A DNA stretch of 64,000 bases from Longimicrobium sp. (GCF_036388275.1 NZ_DASVSF010000071.1:35445-99444), one strand, 5' to 3'; positions 22,979 through 31,280 are shown, counted from the stretch's first letter. A program made the numbers and translations. Notes: generated by a model from the sequence alone, not told the origin.

Positions 22979-24070
22979 TCAGCCCGGACGCGGTGCCGAG
23001 CGCTTCTGCGCGGCCGCGGCCAGGATGGCGTCCGCCAGCGGCTCCGAGCCGAAGCGCACCGGGTCGGTCACCGGGAGCCCTGTCTCCTCCGCCGTGCGCG
23101 CGATGGCGTCTCGTGCGGCGGCCTCGTCCATGTCGAAGGTGACGAGCGAGATTCCGATCACCTTCGCGGGCCGCAGCGGCGCGATGGCGCTCTCGCAGAT
23201 GGTGATCATCTCCGGCACCGTGGGGAGCGGCATCCACGAGTACACGCCGCCGCCGCCGTACGGGCAGCTGCGCGTGGGCTGGTGGCACAGGATCATCCCG
23301 TCTGGCATGGACCCGTGCAGCAGCCCCAGGGTGACGCCCGAGTAGCCCGGGTGCACCAGCGAGCCCTGGCCCTCCACCAGCACCACGTCGTTGCCCTCCG
23401 CGGCCTGCAGCACCAGCCGCTCTGCCGCGCCGCTGATGAAGTCGGCCACCACGGCGTCGACGGCGATCCCCCATCCCTCGATCAGAATCCCCGTCTGCCC
23501 CGTGGCCGCGAAGCCCACCTTCGTGCCGCGCCGGGTGAGCGCGTCGCGGATGTGCAGCCCGGCGGTCATCTTGCCGATGTTGCAGTCGGTGCCCACGGTA
23601 AGCACGGTGTAGGCGTCCACGTTCCGCGCCCGCCCGTTGCTCACGGGCAGGTCCGTCGGCGGTTTGCGCAGATCGTGGATGGGCACGCCGCGCTCCGCCG
23701 CCAGGCTGGCGAGCTCGGGGTCGTCGGAGATGTGCGAGTGAAGCCCCGCGACGATGGGCAGCCCGGCGGCGATCGCCTGACGCAGCATCGGCCGCCACTC
23801 GAGTGGAAGCGCGCCCCCCTGCGGCGCGATGCCGATGAGCAGGGCGGTGGGCCCCAGCGCCAGCCCGTCGTCCAGCGTTCCGACGATGGGAATGCCGCCC
23901 CCGAATCCAAGGACGTCCTGCACGGTCTTGCCGGCCAGGCGCGAGTCCATCACGCCCAGCACGCGGTCGGGGAGGAAGCGGACGGCGCTGTTGGCCGTCT
24001 TGCTGGTCAGTGGCCCGAACTGCCCCTCGGCCACCACCAGGTAGCGGTACGTCGTCAGGTCGTGATTCAT
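22979..24070 (-). CDS. DUF1611 family protein (DgcN-like D-amino acid N-acetyltransferase candidate)
   Basis: A 363-residue cytoplasmic protein with an N-terminal Rossmann-like domain and a C-terminal P-loop domain: TVGTDCNIGKMTAGLHIRD is the Walker A-like signature, and VVLVEGQGSLVHPGYSG and LCHQPTR are family blocks. Members studied as DgcN acetylate D-glutamate, which a partner epimerase then converts. No epimerase gene lies nearby, although an Asp/Glu racemase lies 9 kb away. Linked to the nucleotidyltransferase-fold gene downstream. Confidence 0.85.
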   Translation of the reverse strand: MNHDLTTYRYLVVAEGQFGPLTSKTANSAVRFLPDRVLGVMDSRLAGKTVQDVLGFGGGIPIVGTLDDGLALGPTALLIGIAPQGGALPLEWRPMLRQAIAAGLPIVAGLHSHISDDPELASLAAERGVPIHDLRKPPTDLPVSNGRARNVDAYTVLTVGTDCNIGKMTAGLHIRDALTRRGTKVGFAATGQTGILIEGWGIAVDAVVADFISGAAERLVLQAAEGNDVVLVEGQGSLVHPGYSGVTLGLLHGSMPDGMILCHQPTRSCPYGGGGVYSWMPLPTVPEMITICESAIAPLRPAKVIGISLVTFDMDEAAARDAIARTAEETGLPVTDPVRFGSEPLADAILAAAAQKRSAPRPG

Positions 24071-24077
24071 CGGACGG

Positions 24078-24187
24078 GGAAGTGCGTGAGTGCGTGAAGT
24101 GCGTTAGTGCGTTTTTGATCCGGGCGTGCGCGAGCGGTGGTGCGCGAGGCGATCACTTCCGCACTCACGCACTAACGCACTCACGTA
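24078..24187. repeat. Inverted AGTGCG-type simple repeat
   Basis: The left arm 24078-24113 is built of AGTGCGTGAGTGCGTGAAG and TGCGTTAGTGCGT words; the right arm 24148-24186 is its near reverse complement. Together they can fold into a long hairpin between two minus-strand genes. Related single-arm copies occur at 1082-1111 and 37338-37395. Confidence 0.7.
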
Positions 24188-25375
24188 CTATCTCGGTGCC
24201 GAACCGGCCTCCTCGAGCATGGACGGAATGCTCACCGACGCCCCTTCCAGCCTCATGGACGATTCCGGGACGCGGACCTCGGCCGGGGCGTCGCGGACGA
24301 AGCGGCGGAAGCCCTTTCCTTCCAGCAGCCGGTGTACGTAGATCCGGCGGATGATCACCATGAGCGAGGCCAGCACCGGCACCGCCACCAGCAGGCCGAT
24401 GGGGCCCAGCAGGTCGGCCATGATCAGCACGCTCAGTATGGTGAGCACCGGCGGCAGGTGCACGCGCCGCTCCATGATCAGCGGGTGCACGAAGTTGGCT
24501 TCGATCAGGTGCACCACCACCCCCAGCAGCACCACCAGCCATGCCTGCACCGCGCCCCCCGCACCCAGGACGAAGAGGGCGGGGAGCAGCGTCGACACCA
24601 GGCTTCCGAAGAACGGCACCATCACCACCACGCCCGTGAACACGCCGAACGCCAGCGCGAACGGCACGTTCAGCAGTTCCAGGCCGATCCAGGTGAGCAC
24701 GCCCAGGAACACCATGGCCAGGAACTGCCCCCCGATCCACGCGCGGAGCGACTTGCCCAGGTCCGCCAAAATGTCGCGCACCAGCTCGCGGTGCACCGGC
24801 GGCGCGAGCAGCACCACGCCCTCGCGGTACAGCTCGGGGCGCAGCGCCATGTAAATCCCCATCACCATCACGCTGACCAGATTGATGAGGAAGTGCAGCG
24901 TGTCGAAGACGACGGGAAAGATGCCCGCGGCGAAGCGCCCCGCGTTGTCGGCCACGGTGGATAGCTGCTCGTTCAGCCGTTCGGGCGGCAGCACCGTCGC
25001 GAGCAGGGGATACCGCTCCACCAGGTCGCGAAGGCTGGCCGTCCACACCTGGATCTGCCCGGGGAGCGCCGTGATCAGCGCCTGCGTCTGCCGGGCCACC
25101 GGCGGCAGCACCAGCCAGCCGACGGCGAACGCCCACAACCCCGTCAGCGCCAGGGCGACGAGCAGCCCCGCCGCCCGGGGCAGCCGCGCGCGCTCTTCCA
25201 GAAAGCCGATGATGGAGCCCAGGTACAGCGCAAAGAGGGCCGCCACGAAGAACAGCAGCAGCACCTGCGCGACGCTGTAGACGAAGAGCAGCAGCAGCAC
25301 CGCCGCCACCGCCGCCGTGAGCACGGCGAAGGGAGACGGTCGGGGCGGGTTCTGCTGTCGGTCGGCGGAGCTCAT
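24188..25375 (-). CDS. AI-2E family transporter (PerM/YdiK-like permease)
   Basis: A 395-residue inner-membrane protein. Pairs of hydrophobic helices at the N-terminus (VAAVLLLLFVYSVAQVLLLF), a long amphipathic middle segment, and C-terminal helices with the family signature FGVFTGVVVMVPFFGSLVS and HPLIMERRVHLPPVLTILSV. Family members export small molecules or act in cell-envelope ion transport. ATG 25375 starts the hydrophobic domain; the upstream 75 codons of the frame are rejected. Ends in a charged cytoplasmic tail. Confidence 0.88.
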   Translation of the reverse strand: MSSADRQQNPPRPSPFAVLTAAVAAVLLLLFVYSVAQVLLLFFVAALFALYLGSIIGFLEERARLPRAAGLLVALALTGLWAFAVGWLVLPPVARQTQALITALPGQIQVWTASLRDLVERYPLLATVLPPERLNEQLSTVADNAGRFAAGIFPVVFDTLHFLINLVSVMVMGIYMALRPELYREGVVLLAPPVHRELVRDILADLGKSLRAWIGGQFLAMVFLGVLTWIGLELLNVPFALAFGVFTGVVVMVPFFGSLVSTLLPALFVLGAGGAVQAWLVVLLGVVVHLIEANFVHPLIMERRVHLPPVLTILSVLIMADLLGPIGLLVAVPVLASLMVIIRRIYVHRLLEGKGFRRFVRDAPAEVRVPESSMRLEGASVSIPSMLEEAGSAPR

Positions 25376-25486
25376 GGCTGTAGCGATCTCGGCGCACGTT
25401 GGGGCGAAGCGTAACCTACGCGCCCCCACCGTCGAGGAGAAGTGCGGCAGGCGTGAGAAGGGTGTGATCGGGTCGAGACACAACGC

Positions 25487-25514
25487 TTGACATCTAAGCG
25501 GCGGGAAACATACT
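25487..25514 (+). promoter_or_regulatory. Sigma-70-type promoter upstream of the TonB-like lipoprotein
   Basis: TTGACA at 25487-25492 is a perfect -35, followed at 16 bp by CATACT (25509-25514). The region is AT-richer than surroundings, and a good ribosome site (AAGGAG, 25580-25585) follows before ATG 25592. The transcript probably continues into the 78-aa gene. Confidence 0.65.
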
Positions 25515-25591
25515 TTGGTTCGGGGGCGTGCATTCTTCTTCCCGAGCAATCTTTCTGCACAATCACGATATTCACGAATAAGGAGATGAGG

Positions 25592-26146
25592 ATGAATCGA
25601 CATCGCTTCGGGTTAGCCCTTGCATCCGCCGCGTTTCTGGTTGTGACCGGATGCGGGGATGGAGCGGCAGAAGAGGAACGGGCTTCACCGCTAGCGGCGA
25701 GCAGGTCCGCCGTGCAGGACCGGCGGATCGCGTCGCAGAAGGTTCAGCAGCTCTCCGGTCTAAGCAGCCTTCCCCACCCGGACGACAACGTACTCGGGGC
25801 CGCGCTGCGGAGACATTACCCTGCCGAGCTGCGCGGCGGCGGAATCTCCGGTTCCGTGCTGATCGATGTGGCCGTGAACGACCGGGGGCACGTTGAATCT
25901 GCTCGCGCGGTGGCGCCCGCATCCCTTCCCAACCCCACAGATGAGCACCGAATCGTTGTCCGGGAGCGAGTGCCGGGCTCGCGCGACCTCGTGGAGCGGG
26001 AACTTGCCCTTAGGTACGACACGCGCTTTGCCCCCGCGGCTGAAGCGGCCCTGCGCGAGGTTCCGTTCCGCCCCGCTATGCGCGATGGTCGTGCGGCGCC
26101 CTTCACGATTCGGATGACTGTCACCTTCACGCCACCGGTCGACTGA
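25592..26146 (+). CDS. Lipoprotein with TonB C-terminal-like domain (184 aa)
   Basis: Signal MNRHRFGLALASAAFLVV ends in lipobox VTGC, so it is an envelope lipoprotein. The second half, from GGGISGSVLIDVAVNDRGHV to PFTIRMTVTF, follows the pattern of the TonB C-terminal domain (strand, Asp/Gly turn, AAEAALREVPFRPAM). Such free domains occur in envelope signalling and peptidoglycan-linked proteins. The AAGGAG site favours ATG 25592 over ATG 25586. It is followed at 46 bases by a small secreted protein gene with a very similar start (MNRHLF). Confidence 0.75.
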   Translation: MNRHRFGLALASAAFLVVTGCGDGAAEEERASPLAASRSAVQDRRIASQKVQQLSGLSSLPHPDDNVLGAALRRHYPAELRGGGISGSVLIDVAVNDRGHVESARAVAPASLPNPTDEHRIVVRERVPGSRDLVERELALRYDTRFAPAAEAALREVPFRPAMRDGRAAPFTIRMTVTFTPPVD

Positions 26147-26192
26147 AGCGTTGGCGCCCTCCTTCAATCCCCAAACCCTCACTCGAAAAGCA

Positions 26193-26429
26193 ATGAATCG
26201 GCACTTGTTTAAAGCCGGCCGTAGCGCCCGCCGAAGCCTCGTCCGCGGTGCGGGACTCATGATCCTGGTCGCCATCGTCCCCCAAGACGCGTTTGCGTGC
26301 CTCGAACTCTGCAAGGAGAAGTTCGGGTATTTCCTTAAGACCCGCGACGGCAACACTTACGAGTTGGAGTCCTGCTCGGAGCGATGGAACAGCGCGGGTG
26401 GAATCACGACTACCTGCTACTATAGTTAG
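26193..26429 (+). CDS. Small secreted Cys-containing protein (78 aa)
   Basis: Starts MNRHLFKAGRSARRSLVRGA with a Sec- or possibly Tat-type signal (two Arg pairs, then GLMILVAIVPQDAFA). The mature part of about 42 residues has four cysteines (ACLELC, ESCSE, TTCYY) that could form two disulfides, suggesting a compact extracellular peptide. No family recognised. Its own terminator follows. A peptide effector, inhibitor or maturation substrate are all possible. Confidence 0.65.
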   Translation: MNRHLFKAGRSARRSLVRGAGLMILVAIVPQDAFACLELCKEKFGYFLKTRDGNTYELESCSERWNSAGGITTTCYYS

Positions 26430-26456
26430 GCTTGATCTCTATTTACACGAGTGATC

Positions 26457-26490
26457 GCGGGGCCGGCATCGTTGCCGGCCCCGCCTTGTT
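26457..26490 (+). terminator. Intrinsic terminator after the small secreted protein
   Basis: GCGGGGCCGGCA (26457-26468) pairs with TGCCGGCCCCGC (26473-26484) around a 4-base loop, then CTTGTTATT. Located 28 bases after the stop codon and 20 before the convergent pspA end. Confidence 0.85.
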
Positions 26491-26509
26491 ATTGCTGGCC
26501 AACCCGCGC

Positions 26510-27451
26510 TCAGCCGCGGTTCAGGGCGTCGATGCGGGCGGCCAAGTCCGCGTCGGCCAGGTTGCCGCCGCCGTGCGCCTGGGTCGCGTCCGCCGGAGGG
26601 GGCGGCGCGAAAGCCGTGCGCTCGGCCGCCGTGTGCGCGCCCGCGTCGTCGTCCACCAGTTCGGCGTCGTGCACCGACAGGTCCTGCGGCTGCGCGGCCG
26701 GCTGGCCGGCGCCCAGGCGCGGTGCGCCCGACCCCTGCGGCAGGGCGGGCTGCGCGGCGCCGGGGGCAAGCCCCAGCCCGGCCTTGGCCTTCAGCTCCAG
26801 CAGCCGGTACTCCACGTCGGCGCTGCCGCCGCCGGCCTCCAGCGCGCGGAACTGCTTTTCCAGCGGGTCGCCCGAGAGCTCTTCCGACACCTCGGCGGCG
26901 GCCAGCGCCAGGCGCTCGTTGTGCTCGATCTTCTGCGCCATCCGCTCGAACGTCTCGAACGCCGACGTGTCGGACAGGCCGGCCATCGTTTCGTGGATGC
27001 GGCGCTGCGCCTGCGCGCGCTTCTGCTTGGCGATCAGCAGGTTCTTCTTGCGCTGCGCCTCCTCGATCTTCACCTGCAGCTGCCGCAGCGCGTCCTTCAC
27101 CTTTTCGGTGTCGGCCACCTGCCGCTGCCAGGTCTCGTGCATGCTCTGGGCGCGCTGCGCGTACTCCTGCTGGCGCATCAGCGCCTGGCGGGCCAGGTCG
27201 TCGCCCCCCTGCTGAACGGCCAGCATGGCGCGGCGCTCCCACTCCTGCGCCTGGCGGGCCTCGGCGTCTACCTGCGACTTGAGCTTGCGCTCTTCGGCGA
27301 TGGCGAGTGCCACCTCCTGCTTGGCCCGGGTCTGCTGCTCTCGCATGTCGATGATGACCTGCTCGAGCATCTTCTCCGGGTTCTCCGCCTGGGCGATCAG
27401 GTCGTTCAGGTTCGACCGGACCAGCATCTTGAGCTTCGTGAAGATCCCCAT
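26510..27451 (-). CDS. pspA: PspA/IM30 family membrane-remodelling protein
   Basis: A 313-residue peripheral membrane protein of the ESCRT-III-like family that stabilises a stressed inner membrane. The N-terminus MGIFTKLKMLVRSNLNDLIA and NPEKMLEQVIIDMREQ is diagnostic; long heptad helices follow to about residue 215. A C-terminal tail of about 95 residues, rich in Ala, Pro and Gln, then ends in GGGNLADADLAARIDALNRG, an extension not found in E. coli PspA. Next gene upstream is YbjN-like. Confidence 0.92.
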   Translation of the reverse strand: MGIFTKLKMLVRSNLNDLIAQAENPEKMLEQVIIDMREQQTRAKQEVALAIAEERKLKSQVDAEARQAQEWERRAMLAVQQGGDDLARQALMRQQEYAQRAQSMHETWQRQVADTEKVKDALRQLQVKIEEAQRKKNLLIAKQKRAQAQRRIHETMAGLSDTSAFETFERMAQKIEHNERLALAAAEVSEELSGDPLEKQFRALEAGGGSADVEYRLLELKAKAGLGLAPGAAQPALPQGSGAPRLGAGQPAAQPQDLSVHDAELVDDDAGAHTAAERTAFAPPPPADATQAHGGGNLADADLAARIDALNRG

Positions 27452-27539
27452 CGTCCTAGCCGTTCTGGGTCCTTTGGGTGCGCCGGGCCGTGCGGGGCCG
27501 GGCGTGCGCCGGACGTGTTGGTCAGCGAAAAGAAAGCCG

Positions 27540-27935
27540 TCAGCAGTCGCGGAACGTGGCCAGCGACTCCAGGTGTGTCGCGATCGCCATCTGGAACGAG
27601 TCGACGGTAGCCTGGAACTCATTGAAGTCCAGGTTTTCCAGCTCCATCGACTCGGTGAGGATCACGTCGTCCTGCTCCAGCCCGTAGGCCGCGTGCACCA
27701 GGTCGGTGGCGTTGGCCTCCAGCAGGCGGCGGTACAGCTCGGTGCACTTCTGCCCGTCCTTCGGCGCGTCGAGCACCTTCAGGCGGAACACCAGCAGCGG
27801 CGGTGCATGGCTGATCACCAGGGGCGCGCCTCCATCGGGCTCGCCGGGGTAGGCCAGCCACATGCCATCGTCTACTTCCTCGTACCCCATTTCCATGCGG
27901 TTCAGGAAGTTCACCACGTCCTCGCGGGTCACCAT
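27540..27935 (-). CDS. YbjN domain protein (131 aa)
   Basis: A small alpha/beta chaperone-like domain: VTREDVVNFLNRMEMGYEEV, then LVISHAPPLLVFRLKVLD and DLVHAAYGLEQDDVILTESM, ending with a helix TVDSFQMAIATHLES. This is the YbjN/type III chaperone-like layout. Its ATG shares one base with the stop of the PspB-like gene, and pspA follows 88 bases downstream, suggesting joint function in envelope stress. Confidence 0.75.
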   Translation of the reverse strand: MVTREDVVNFLNRMEMGYEEVDDGMWLAYPGEPDGGAPLVISHAPPLLVFRLKVLDAPKDGQKCTELYRRLLEANATDLVHAAYGLEQDDVILTESMELENLDFNEFQATVDSFQMAIATHLESLATFRDC

Positions 27936-28213
27936 CAGGGGCTCTCCGATTGGGGTTCGTTCGCGGGCGGCGGAAGCTGGCCGGCGGATGGGCCGTCGCC
28001 CTTGGACAGCAGGCGCATCATGAACGACTGCTCCTCGCTCAGGCGCCGCACCTCGGACTGCAGGGTATCCATCTCCTCACGAAGCCGGCGGATCTGCGCG
28101 TCGCGCCCCGCCAGCTCGTGTCCGTCGCCGCCGGGCCAGGCCGACACCACCCAGCGGGCCACCAGGCCGGCGACCAGGATGGTCAGGAGTACGGAAAACG
28201 GGATCATCATCAT
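27935..28213 (-). CDS. PspB-like small membrane protein (92 aa)
   Basis: One N-terminal membrane helix (IPFSVLLTILVAGLVARWVV) followed by a coiled coil (DAQIRRLREEMDTLQSEVRR) and a Pro-rich tail. This is the layout of PspB, the inner-membrane sensor partner in the phage-shock system; sequence identity is too low to assign firmly. ATG 28213 has AGGTG upstream; GTG 28222 would add three residues. First gene of the PspB-YbjN-PspA run. Confidence 0.65.
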   Translation of the reverse strand: MMMIPFSVLLTILVAGLVARWVVSAWPGGDGHELAGRDAQIRRLREEMDTLQSEVRRLSEEQSFMMRLLSKGDGPSAGQLPPPANEPQSESP

Positions 28214-28284
28214 TCGATTCACCTGACCGGATACGCGTCGCCCCAGGACAAAGTTTCACCTTGGAGCGGCCGTGTCCAGCGGGC

Positions 28285-28702
28285 GAAGGGGCCCCTCCCC
28301 CAGCCCCTCCCCCGGCAAACTGCGCCGGGAGAGGGGAGAACTTCGAACGGAATGAGATGGGGTGCGTCGCAGGCTGCGGCAGCCCCCTCTCCCGGCCTCT
28401 CCCCCGCAAACCGCGCGGGAGAGAGGAGAACTTCGCACCGGGTTCGACTGGGTGCGCCGCATCCCGCGACAGCCCCCTCCCCCCGGCCCCCGCCCCGCTG
28501 CGCAGGGGAGGGGGAGACCTTCGATGCGCTTCTGCTGGCCTGGCACACCGGGCTGGCTCCCTTCCCCCGCGCAGTTTGCGGGGGAAGGGCTGGGGATGGG
28601 GGGCGCCGGCCCGAGCACCGGACTGGCTCGGATGCACCAAACCCGAAGTGTCCTCTTTCTCCCACGCTGTTTGTGGGAGAGGGTGGACGCCGGTCACCGC
28701 GG
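28285..28702. repeat. Array of five REP-like GC-rich hairpin units
   Basis: Occupies most of 28214-28731. Units near 28287, 28382, 28474, 28556 and 28655 each have a C-rich arm, a CAAACTGCGC-, CAAACCGCG- or GCAGTTTGC-type centre and a G-rich arm; GAGAACTTCG follows several. Orientation of the first three is opposite to the last two. Spacers of about 40 bases keep GGGTGCGCCGCA-like words. Long apparent open frames here are a by-product of GC content. Confidence 0.75.
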
Positions 28703-28731
28703 CCGGGTGAGGCCCCCCGGTGTGAGCGCCC

Positions 28732-29622
28732 CTAGCTGCTGGCCCCGGACGGGCGCTTGGTGGGGCGGATCTGCACCAGTCGTTGCGCCGAGGGCGTGGC
28801 GGCCAGGCCGCCCATCGCCGTTTCGCGGTACGCCGAGGGCATCCGGCGGCCCACTTCGCCCATCACATCGATCACCTCGTCCGCCGAGACGGGGAAATCC
28901 AGGTTCGCGAGCGCCATCTCGGCTGCGGCGATGGCCTGCATGGCGGCGCTGGCGTTCCGGTAGATGCAGGGGATTTCCACTAGCCCGCCGATGGGGTCGC
29001 AGATCAGCCCCAGCATTCCCTGTAGGCAGAGCGCGATGGAGGTGGAGATCTGCTCGTGCGTTCCCCCGTGCAGCCAGGTGACGGCTGCGGCACCCATGGC
29101 TGCCGCCGTGCCGGTTTCGGCCTGGCACCCGCCCTCGGCGCCCGCCAGCGAGGCGCGCTGGGCGATCACCCCGCCCACGCCGCCCGCCACGAGCATGGCA
29201 TCGATCAGCCGGTCCTCGCCCATGCCGCCGTCCGCGAACTCGTCTACCGAGATCAGGATGGCCGGCAGCACACCCGCGGCGCCCGCGGTGGGGGCGGCCA
29301 CGATCAGCCCCATCGCGGCGTTCACCTCGAGCGTGGAGATGGCGCGGGCGAGGATGGTGGTGACGCGGGGGCCCAGGATGCGCGGACCGTCGTCCCACAA
29401 CCGCTTGGAGCGCCCGCCCGTGAGCCCCGAGGCCGAGCGGACCTTGCCCTCCAGCCCCTCGGCGATGGCGCCGCGCATTACGCCCAGCGTCTGGCCGATG
29501 CGCGCCCGGATCTTCTCCGGCGCGATCCCCATCTCGGCGGACTCCCTATCCAGCACCACCTGGGGCAGCGGGCGGCCGCTCTGCTCGGCGTCGCGGATCA
29601 GCGATTCGATGGATTTGTGCAT
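28732..29622 (-). CDS. sdaAA: L-serine dehydratase, iron-sulfur-dependent, alpha subunit
   Basis: A 296-residue catalytic subunit of the 4Fe-4S serine deaminase, which makes pyruvate and ammonia. Cluster cysteines are visible in AEGGCQAETG, LICDPIGGLVEIPC. The ASGLTGGRSKR and GAAGVLPAIL blocks are typical. The beta subunit gene lies 95 bases upstream on the same strand, so the enzyme is the two-subunit form found in Firmicutes and other phyla. Confidence 0.93.
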   Translation of the reverse strand: MHKSIESLIRDAEQSGRPLPQVVLDRESAEMGIAPEKIRARIGQTLGVMRGAIAEGLEGKVRSASGLTGGRSKRLWDDGPRILGPRVTTILARAISTLEVNAAMGLIVAAPTAGAAGVLPAILISVDEFADGGMGEDRLIDAMLVAGGVGGVIAQRASLAGAEGGCQAETGTAAAMGAAAVTWLHGGTHEQISTSIALCLQGMLGLICDPIGGLVEIPCIYRNASAAMQAIAAAEMALANLDFPVSADEVIDVMGEVGRRMPSAYRETAMGGLAATPSAQRLVQIRPTKRPSGASS

Positions 29623-29717
29623 GAACAGCTACGCGGTACAGGGTTTCGTCTGCCTGCACGTCTGCAAAAACCGCGGCAGCCGTTCCCGGCGGGCGTCACC
29701 CGGTCCGCCTCCTGTTC

Positions 29718-30383
29718 TCACGCGATCTTCGGTACCACGCGCGCCCAGCGCAGCCAGGGGAAGGAGCGGATGGCGCCCACCGCGGGCTCGCTGATGGGCT
29801 CGTCGGCCTCGATGGTCATCAGCGCGTCCTGGTGCCGGCCGGTGCGGTCCACGCGCATGGTGGCCAGGTTCACGTGGTGCCCCGTCAGGACGGTGGCGAC
29901 GGCGGCGATGGTCCCCGGCTCGTCGTGCGCCAGCAGAACCAGCGTGTGGTACGAGCCGCCCAGGGCCACGGGAAACCCGTCGATCTCCGAAACCTCCACG
30001 CGCCCCCCGCCCAGCGATGCGCCGCGGATCACCAGCTGCTCGCCGCCCAGGGTCACGTTGAAGATGGCCGTGTTGGGATGGGCCTCGTCGCCCAGGTCGA
30101 TTTCCTCGAATTCCCACTGGAGCCCGGCCGCTTTGGCCTCGTCGTAGGCCTCGCGCAGCCGCAGGTCGTCGGGCGCCAGGCCGATCAGCCCGCCGACGAT
30201 GGCGCGATGCGTTCCGTGCCCCTCGCCGGTGGCGGCGAACGAGCCGTGAAGCTGAATGCGGACGGACTCGGGCATGCCGCCCGCGACGGCGCGCGCGATC
30301 AGCCCCAGCCGGCAGGCGCCGGCCGTGTGCGACGAAGACGGCCCAACCATCGTCGGCCCCAGGATGTCGAAGAGAGATACCAT
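29718..30383 (-). CDS. sdaAB: L-serine dehydratase, beta subunit with ACT domain
   Basis: A 221-residue subunit beginning MVSLFDILGPTMVGPSSSHT, the family hallmark. The C-terminal part (HTLVLLAHDEPGTIAAVATV then NLATMRVDRTG) is an ACT domain, which probably binds serine to regulate activity. ATG 30383 is chosen; TTG 30392 is possible. A 20-base piece covering its start codon is repeated at 31207-31226, marking a tandem duplication that followed. Confidence 0.93.
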   Translation of the reverse strand: MVSLFDILGPTMVGPSSSHTAGACRLGLIARAVAGGMPESVRIQLHGSFAATGEGHGTHRAIVGGLIGLAPDDLRLREAYDEAKAAGLQWEFEEIDLGDEAHPNTAIFNVTLGGEQLVIRGASLGGGRVEVSEIDGFPVALGGSYHTLVLLAHDEPGTIAAVATVLTGHHVNLATMRVDRTGRHQDALMTIEADEPISEPAVGAIRSFPWLRWARVVPKIA

Positions 30384-30480
30384 GCCCGCCAAGATAAGGA
30401 CACGGTGTCAGACGGGCCAGACAGTACGATTTGCGCCACCGTCCGGACTGATTTTTTCTGACCACTGGACCGGACGCTCA

Positions 30481-30529
30481 GGGCATGTTAGCGTAGGTGG
30501 CAACCGGACGACGCGAACGGAGCCGAGCC
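30481..30529 (+). promoter_or_regulatory. Duplicated leader of vapB copy 1
   Basis: GGGCATGTTAGCGTAGGT followed by GCAACCGGACGAC, CGAACGGAGCCGAGCC directly before the vapB ATG. Almost the same 50 bases occur at 31231-31280 before vapB copy 2. Conservation upstream of both copies suggests it holds the promoter/operator and ribosome site, but no clear palindrome is seen. Confidence 0.45.
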
Positions 30530-30775
30530 ATGCCGATTACGATCAACGATCCCGAACTGGAGCAGTTCATCCGCGAACTGGCGGAGCAGAAGGAAGTCGA
30601 CGACGTGGAGGCGATCCGCGCGCTCGTCCTGAAGCATCGCGAAGTCGAGCGCAAGACGGCGCTCGTCATGGACTGGCTTCAGAACGACGTCTGGCCGTAC
30701 ATCCCGCCAGAGCAGCTGGGCAAGCGCCTGACGCGCGAAGAGAAGGCGTGCATTCTTGGGTACGGTCCCGAATGA
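30530..30775 (+). CDS. vapB: VapB-type antitoxin, copy 1
   Basis: An 81-residue antitoxin of the Rv0623-like group. N-terminal MPITINDPELEQFIRELAEQ gives a ribbon-helix-helix DNA-binding segment; the C-terminal LQNDVWPYIPPEQLGKRLTR ending in ILGYGPE is the toxin-blocking tail. It represses its own operon and neutralises VapC. Stop overlaps the VapC start as ATGA. Paralogue of the copy at 31281. Confidence 0.88.
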   Translation: MPITINDPELEQFIRELAEQKEVDDVEAIRALVLKHREVERKTALVMDWLQNDVWPYIPPEQLGKRLTREEKACILGYGPE

Positions 30776-31158
30776 TCGTGGACACGTCCGCGGCCGTCGC
30801 GATCATCCTGCGCGAGCCCAATTTCGAAGCATTGGTCCGCCGTCTCGTCATGGAGACGGAGGTCGGGATGGGCACGCCCAGCCTGGCGGAGTGCGGGATC
30901 GTGCTCGCGTCGCGCCCGCACCCGAATTGGCGGACGCTCATTGACGACTTCAAGGCTCGCTTCCAACTGGAGGACATCCCGTTCTCATCCGACCACTGGG
31001 TGATTGCCGTGGAGGCGTATGAGCAGTTCGGGAAGGGGCGGCACCCCGCGCGGCTGAACTTCGGTGACTGCCTGAGCTATGCGGTTGCGCGCGTGGAGAA
31101 CCGGCCACTGCTGTTCGTGGGCAACGACTTTCCCCTGACGGACCTCTGGAAAGCCTGA
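30772..31158 (+). CDS. vapC: VapC PIN-domain ribonuclease toxin, copy 1
   Basis: A 128-residue Mg-dependent RNase toxin. Acidic active-site residues are visible: D4 in MIVDTSA, Glu in SLAECGIV, Asp in NFGDCLSYA and Asp in FVGNDFPLTD. Complete compared with the family. ATG 30772 overlaps the antitoxin stop by 4 nt. Followed by a short hairpin (GTCCG-CGGAC) and the remnant of sdaAB that begins the second duplication unit. Confidence 0.9.
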   Translation: MIVDTSAAVAIILREPNFEALVRRLVMETEVGMGTPSLAECGIVLASRPHPNWRTLIDDFKARFQLEDIPFSSDHWVIAVEAYEQFGKGRHPARLNFGDCLSYAVARVENRPLLFVGNDFPLTDLWKA

Positions 31159-31280
31159 AGGTCCGACCCGTGTGCGGACGGGACTTCGATCCCGTGAGAG
31201 ATGGTCAAGAGAGATACCATGCCCGCTCATGGGCATGCTAGCGTAGGTAAGCAATCGGACGACCCGAACGGAGCCGAGCC

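Noticed and set aside
28285..28702. GC-rich repeat array as a possible CRISPR
   Set aside because: Units are imperfect hairpins with variable length and mixed orientation; spacers are related to each other; no cas genes.
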